Assembly (NCBI GenBank): GCA_000434735.1
Contig: FR881269.1
Location: forward strand, 1 to 17,267
Reading direction: 5' to 3'
DNA from: Bacteroides sp. CAG:530
GTDB taxonomy: Bacteria; Bacteroidota; Bacteroidia; Bacteroidales; Bacteroidaceae
DNA length: 17,267 bases
In this document: one piece after another, positions 14,094-17,267 of the stretch
Position numbering within the stretch: position 1 is the first letter of the stretch
How the letters are laid out: each line of letters opens with the position of its first letter
Notes under the pieces: generated by a model
Database searches by the model: none
What the model was told of the DNA's origin: nothing
The model's input: only the letters and a program-made list of their open reading frames with translations
Translations under genes and position numbers: made by a program

Positions 14094-15257
14094 TTATTCT
14101 TTCTTACCGAAAAACTTATCTATAATCAGTGCTAGAGCACCGTCGCCGGTCACGTTGCAGGCTGTGCCGAAACTGTCCATAGCTATGTAGAGTGCTATCA
14201 TGAGCGCTAGCGATTTATCATCGAAACCAAGCATCGACGACAGTATTCCTAGTGCCGCCATGATGGCTCCGCCCGGAACGCCCGGTGCCGCTACCATTGT
14301 TATGCCAAGCATGAAAATGAAACCGGCTATGCTCTGAAAGTCGTAACCTATGCCTTGCATCATCATCAGGGCGATGGCGCAGGCTACTATCTTCATGGTG
14401 CTGCCCGACAGGTGAATGGTGGCGCACAGCGGAATGACGAATCCGGCAATGTCTTTGTTTACACCGTTGAGTATGGTCTGGCGCAGTGTGACGGGAATGG
14501 TGGCAGCCGACGACTGTGTGCCCAATGCCGTAAAATAGGCTGGCATCATGCGAGAAAGCAGACGCAGCGGGTTCTTTTTGGCGAATATTCCGGCTATGGC
14601 GTATTGGAATAAGAGCAAGAAGATGTGCATCACGAATATAACTCCGATAATCTTGACGAACATGGTCAGTACTTTGAATACCTCGCCAGAGTGGGTCATG
14701 TTGAAGAATATGCCGAATATGTAAATGGGCAGCAACGGTAATACTACAACCTGTATGGTCTTGGTGATGATGTCACGAAACTCGCCGAACATATCTTTCA
14801 GCGATTGTGTGTTCAGGTTGGCTATGCCCAGTCCTAGCGTAAAGGCCATGACTAGCGAAGTCATCACATTTAGCGGTGCCGGTATGCTTACCGTAAAGAA
14901 TGGCTTTATGCCTTGTGCTTCGCTTATTTGTTCTATCTGTACGTTGCTCGATATCAGTGAGGGGAAGATGGTCTGACTTACGCCGTACGACAGGAATCCG
15001 GAGAAGATAGTTGCTCCGTACGCCAATAGTGTCGTGACTACCAACAGCTTTCCGGCTCCTTTGCCTATGTCGGCAATGGCCGGAGTTACAAGTCCCACTA
15101 TGATGAGCGGAATCAAGAAGCCGAGGAACTCGCTGAACAGCGAATTGAAAGTCACGAACACGCGTACCGGCATATCGGGCGAAATCGTTCCGGCGCCAAT
15201 GCCGAGGATGATGGCGATGATTATCTTGGGTAATAGTCCAAGCTTTATTTTCTTCAT
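14094..15257 (-). CDS. DAACS-family cation symporter, probably for a neutral amino acid
   Basis: A 387-residue inner-membrane transporter of the dicarboxylate/amino acid:cation symporter (GltPh-like) family, with about eight hydrophobic helices and two re-entrant hairpins. HP1 is seen in ALGTQSSAATIP (244-255) and HP2 in MVAAPGVPGGAIMAA (321-335). In TM7 the usual NMDGT reads HLSGS (282-286). This replaces the Asn and Asp that bind one sodium ion in GltPh. In TM8, MDSFGTACNVTGD keeps D361, T365, N368 and D372, but the Arg that holds the substrate side-chain carboxylate is G364. Loss of that Arg argues against glutamate, aspartate or dicarboxylates as substrate and favours a neutral amino acid such as serine or threonine. 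This is inference by position. An exact -7 box (TATTTTTG) lies just upstream. Confidence 0.88.
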   Translation of the reverse strand: MKKIKLGLLPKIIIAIILGIGAGTISPDMPVRVFVTFNSLFSEFLGFLIPLIIVGLVTPAIADIGKGAGKLLVVTTLLAYGATIFSGFLSYGVSQTIFPSLISSNVQIEQISEAQGIKPFFTVSIPAPLNVMTSLVMAFTLGLGIANLNTQSLKDMFGEFRDIITKTIQVVVLPLLPIYIFGIFFNMTHSGEVFKVLTMFVKIIGVIFVMHIFLLLFQYAIAGIFAKKNPLRLLSRMMPAYFTALGTQSSAATIPVTLRQTILNGVNKDIAGFVIPLCATIHLSGSTMKIVACAIALMMMQGIGYDFQSIAGFIFMLGITMVAAPGVPGGAIMAALGILSSMLGFDDKSLALMIALYIAMDSFGTACNVTGDGALALIIDKFFGKKE

Positions 15258-15280
15258 AAGTCAATAATTTATTATGGATG

Positions 15281-15288
15281 CAAAAATA
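15281..15288 (-). promoter_or_regulatory. -7 promoter element of the symporter gene
   Basis: TATTTTTG on the minus strand is an exact match to TAnnTTTG, 24 bp before the ATG. No clear TTTG is found 18-21 bp further upstream, so the assignment rests on one element. Confidence 0.4.
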
Positions 15289-15362
15289 GTGTGCTTTTTT
15301 ATAATTATCACTGTTCTTACTGACTTATTGAAAAGAAAAATTATGTAGAAGCTTGTTTTTGG

Positions 15363-15755
15363 TTATCCTTTCTTTATCAGGATAGAGTGCTCATGATGAT
15401 GGTGCTCACCGTTGCAATGATCGTGATTACATTTGCCGTCACCATATACTATAGTGTCGTCAAGGTATGTTTTCATCAGCTCGTCTATGTCTATAGCCGG
15501 TGCTCCAGCATGAATGCTGATGTTCTTTTCGCCCAGAGTCTGAATGGCTCCGGCTCCAAGTCCGCCGCATACCACTTCTTCCACTCCGTTTTCTGCTAGG
15601 AACTCTGCCATTACGCCATGTCCGTGAGCGGGTGAGTCTTTTACTTCTTTCGCTATTACTTTATTATTGTCGATAGTTACGAATGTTACTTGTGGTGCTT
15701 TGCCGAAGTGTGCCCAGAGTTTACCGTCGTTTGTCGGTATTGCTATTTTCTTCAT
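15363..15755 (-). CDS. NifX/NifB-associated domain protein with His/Cys-rich tail
   Basis: A 130-residue protein with the dinitrogenase iron-molybdenum cofactor biosynthesis fold (about residues 2-100): MKKIAIPTNDG, then HFGKAPQ, and the conserved GVEEVVCGGLGAGAI (57-71). In nitrogen fixers, such domains bind metal-cluster intermediates. Stand-alone homologues in non-fixers are thought to handle iron-sulfur or other metal cofactors. The C-terminal tail (107-123) is rich in metal ligands: C109, H111, H113, C114, H118-H121 and H123. This suggests storage or delivery of a metal such as nickel, zinc or iron. No nif genes are in the window, so a nitrogenase role is unlikely. It is a single gene with its own -7 box, bounded upstream by the palindromic array. 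Confidence 0.85.
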   Translation of the reverse strand: MKKIAIPTNDGKLWAHFGKAPQVTFVTIDNNKVIAKEVKDSPAHGHGVMAEFLAENGVEEVVCGGLGAGAIQTLGEKNISIHAGAPAIDIDELMKTYLDDTIVYGDGKCNHDHCNGEHHHHEHSILIKKG

Positions 15756-15785
15756 AATGAATCAATTTTTAGTTTTACAGTTCTG

Positions 15786-15793
15786 CAAAGTTA
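15786..15793 (-). promoter_or_regulatory. -7 promoter element of the NifX-like gene
   Basis: TAACTTTG on the minus strand matches TAnnTTTG exactly and lies about 30 bp before the ATG. It is the same 8-mer as the box in front of dnaN. No good -33 TTTG is seen. Confidence 0.45.
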
Positions 15794-15850
15794 CGCTTTT
15801 TTACGCTCTTTAGGAAGGGGATAATGATAAAGTCGTTTGGGTGTCTTATA

Positions 15851-15953
15851 AAAGTCGTCTTACTTCGACCGATGTGAATGCTTACTTCGACCGAAGTAAG
15901 CGCTCACTTCGAGTCGGTCAACGTGCTTACTTCGGTCGAAGTAAGACGACTTT
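15851..15953. repeat. Symmetric 22-bp-period palindromic array
   Basis: Four units start with C(T/C)(T/C)ACTTCG at 15859, 15881, 15903 and 15926, i.e. spaced 22, 22 and 23 bp. Units 2 and 4 (CTTACTTCGACCGAAGTAAG and CTTACTTCGGTCGAAGTAAG) are exact reverse complements of each other, and each is itself nearly palindromic. Unit 1 with its left flank forms a perfect 22-bp inverted repeat with unit 4 and its right flank (15851-15872 with 15932-15953). On the minus strand the outer stem is followed by TTTTATAA, so the array could also terminate the LuxR-type gene. Confidence 0.88.
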
Positions 15954-15979
15954 AATATATGCTTTGCATGTTTGCACTT

Positions 15980-16993
15980 CTACATTACCCGTTTCTCCAG
16001 AGCTTTCTGCAGATTGTCGGTAGGCTGAAGTCCAAGCTTCTTTCGTATATTTCCGCGCTGCGTGTTGATGTTAGATTCCGATTTATTTAATATAGAGCAT
16101 ATTTCGCCCAATTTCTTGTCGCGCAATATCAGTTGGCATATTTTGATTTCCGACGGCGTAAGCTCAGGCAAGAGTAGCTTTAGTCTTTCGCTTTCCGTCT
16201 CGTTCATTCGCATAAACTCTATTACATTATTTATAAGGTTCTTCTGTGACTTCTCACCAAGCAGATCGAGTAGTTGGGGTATGTTTTCGGTAGAATGCTC
16301 TTGTTTTGCCAGTGCTATGTATGCCTTCACCTGATTCTTGTTCAGGCGTAGTATCTGTAGCAGTTCGGCTTCATCATTTTTCAGCGTGGTATTTTCTTCT
16401 GTCAGCCTCTTGGCGTTCTTTACAATCATTAGGGCTAGCAGGCTGATAAAGCCTAGTATTAGCAGTAGCATGAAGAAATAGTCGGCCAATGCCGAGTTAC
16501 GGGTAATGAACATGCTGGCTACGTATGCCGAAATTGCTATACTTGTCATCCATTGGGTAACGTACGTGAGATAGGTGGCAAGGGTGATAATGATATTTGT
16601 AGATAATATCATCATATTTACCAAGATAACCATCAGACTATCGGGTAGTGACGAGTCGAGTGCGCAGTATACCGTATCAATAGAGATACTTATCTGTAGC
16701 GCGATAGCCATACTGGCGATTGTTTTTGTAAGACCGATTAATCCGAAAGCATAGCATACGGATAAAACGATGAATATAGCCAGCACTACAGAATTGGTGG
16801 CGGTAAAGACGGGGTGAAATGAGCCTGAAATGCCCATTATGTTCAATATCAATCCCAGCATGATAGTTATGGCGTAACCAATCATGATTAGCTGTCGCTG
16901 CTTATTGATGAAGTTTTGCTCTTTATCTCGGAAAACTTGAAACTTATCTGCCAGCCACGCTATTATCGGAGTGTCTTTCTTTTTTCTCTGCAT
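15980..16993 (-). CDS. Six-helix membrane protein with LuxR-type HTH
   Basis: A 337-residue protein as annotated here. Six hydrophobic helices (about residues 35-57, 66-88, 91-107, 120-145, 148-165 and 171-192) are followed by a charged, partly coiled-coil region (193-240). A C-terminal LuxR-type helix-turn-helix (about 278-324) contains ELTPSEIKICQLI and NINTQRGNIRKKLGL. This layout suggests a membrane-bound transcription regulator with a cytoplasmic DNA-binding end. There is no receiver domain and no kinase, so the signal is unknown. An ATG at 17056 would add 21 residues, but that stretch overlaps a promoter-like TTTG-N21-CACATTTG and does not look like family sequence. I therefore prefer the ATG before QRKKKDTP at 16993. 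The gene ends 27 bp from the palindromic array. Confidence 0.78.
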   Translation of the reverse strand: MQRKKKDTPIIAWLADKFQVFRDKEQNFINKQRQLIMIGYAITIMLGLILNIMGISGSFHPVFTATNSVVLAIFIVLSVCYAFGLIGLTKTIASMAIALQISISIDTVYCALDSSLPDSLMVILVNMMILSTNIIITLATYLTYVTQWMTSIAISAYVASMFITRNSALADYFFMLLLILGFISLLALMIVKNAKRLTEENTTLKNDEAELLQILRLNKNQVKAYIALAKQEHSTENIPQLLDLLGEKSQKNLINNVIEFMRMNETESERLKLLLPELTPSEIKICQLILRDKKLGEICSILNKSESNINTQRGNIRKKLGLQPTDNLQKALEKRVM

Positions 16994-17004
16994 AGTTATA
17001 GTTG

Positions 17005-17037
17005 CAAATGTGTTTTTACGCCCTAAAAATACGCAAA
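17005..17037 (-). promoter_or_regulatory. Candidate promoter of the LuxR-type gene
   Basis: On the minus strand, TTTG (17037-17034), a 21-bp spacer and CACATTTG (17012-17005) differ from TTTG / TAnnTTTG by one base. The transcript would start only a few bases before the preferred ATG at 16993. Confidence 0.3.
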
Positions 17038-17094
17038 CAATTTTAATTTGACCCATTTTGACCTATAAAAAACGCTGGTTCATGGCATTTTGAC

Positions 17095-17146
17095 TATATT
17101 TGAGGGTAGCATAATTAGGCTAAAGCTATGGGTTTCTCTATATTTG
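17095..17146 (+). promoter_or_regulatory. Two -7 promoter elements for a plus-strand gene beyond the window
   Basis: TATATTTG occurs at 17095-17102 and again at 17139-17146, both exact TAnnTTTG matches, 44 bp apart. Neither has a convincing -33 TTTG at the usual distance. They face an ATG at 17264-17266, right at the window edge. Confidence 0.35.
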
Positions 17147-17161
17147 TGGCATAGCAAAAAG

Positions 17162-17223
17162 GTGAGAATCTTTAAAAGAATGAGTTGCGTTAAGTATGGC
17201 GAAAGCTAGTTTAAAATTTTCAC
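17162..17223 (+). promoter_or_regulatory. Possible structured leader
   Basis: GTGAGAATCTTTAAA (17162-17176) can pair with TTTAAAATTTTCAC (17210-17223), giving about 14 pairs with one bulged C and one G-U. The hairpin lies between the second -7 box and the ATG at 17264. The loop of about 33 nt shows no recognised riboswitch. Confidence 0.3.
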
Positions 17224-17267
17224 ATCGCTAACTATAATATGATGGTTCAATAGGATCAAAGATATGA

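Noticed and set aside
15363..15755. Nitrogen-fixation gene.
   Set aside because: Only the cofactor-carrier domain is present, and no nif structural or assembly gene is in the window. Such domains are widespread in non-fixers.
15851..15953. CRISPR array or insertion-sequence ends.
   Set aside because: Units are palindromic and abut one another with no spacers. There is no transposase, no target duplication and no room for one.
16994..17056. An N-terminal extension of the LuxR-type protein starting at 17056.
   Set aside because: The 21 added residues overlap a promoter-like element and do not look like family sequence. The internal ATG is followed by a basic segment expected before the first helix.

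Overview
The window looks like a chromosomal segment of a Bacteroidales gut bacterium, most likely Bacteroides or a close relative. The evidence is a secreted GH95 fucosidase, a dnaN / DEDDh exonuclease / coaBC / recN / rlmB gene string, repeated TAnnTTTG-type -7 promoter elements, and AT-rich leaders without strong Shine-Dalgarno sites. No rRNA, tRNA, insertion sequence, prophage or CRISPR array is visible.

Region 1 (1 to about 4640) is accessory and partly decayed. A GH95 alpha-L-fucosidase (minus strand) is followed by a secreted-protein gene broken by two imperfect tandem duplications of 98 and 68 bp. Upstream of the fucosidase, an 11-bp perfect inverted repeat encloses a promoter-like element that now points away from it, the geometry of an invertible promoter. 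Next come a lone XRE/antitoxin-like regulator whose ATG overlaps the stop of an otherwise missing upstream frame, a 22-bp-period repeat array ending in a perfect hairpin, and a short ORF that may be the tail of a SusD-like gene. Together this suggests an eroding polysaccharide-utilisation locus.

Region 2 (4745 to 6478) has an EFR1-type flavodoxin/ferredoxin fusion (plus) and a DNA/RNA non-specific endonuclease (minus). They converge with overlapping stop codons.

Region 3 (6504 to 14066) is a minus-strand run of six closely spaced genes, probably one operon: dnaN, a DEDDh exonuclease, coaBC, recN, rlmB and a TPR protein with a catalytically dead trypsin-like domain. It runs from a TAACTTTG box upstream of dnaN, through a leader hairpin, to a strong intrinsic terminator at 6504-6544. 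It joins replication and repair functions with coenzyme A synthesis and rRNA modification.

Region 4 (14094 to 17267), all minus strand, has a DAACS symporter with altered ion and substrate motifs, a NifX/NifB-like protein with a His/Cys-rich tail, a striking symmetric 22-bp-period palindromic array (15851-15953), and a six-helix membrane protein with a LuxR-type HTH. The last 200 bases look like a promoter and structured leader for a plus-strand gene that begins at the window edge.

The most interesting unexplained signals are the two unrelated intergenic arrays that share a 22-bp period, the putative invertible promoter, and the double frameshifting duplication.
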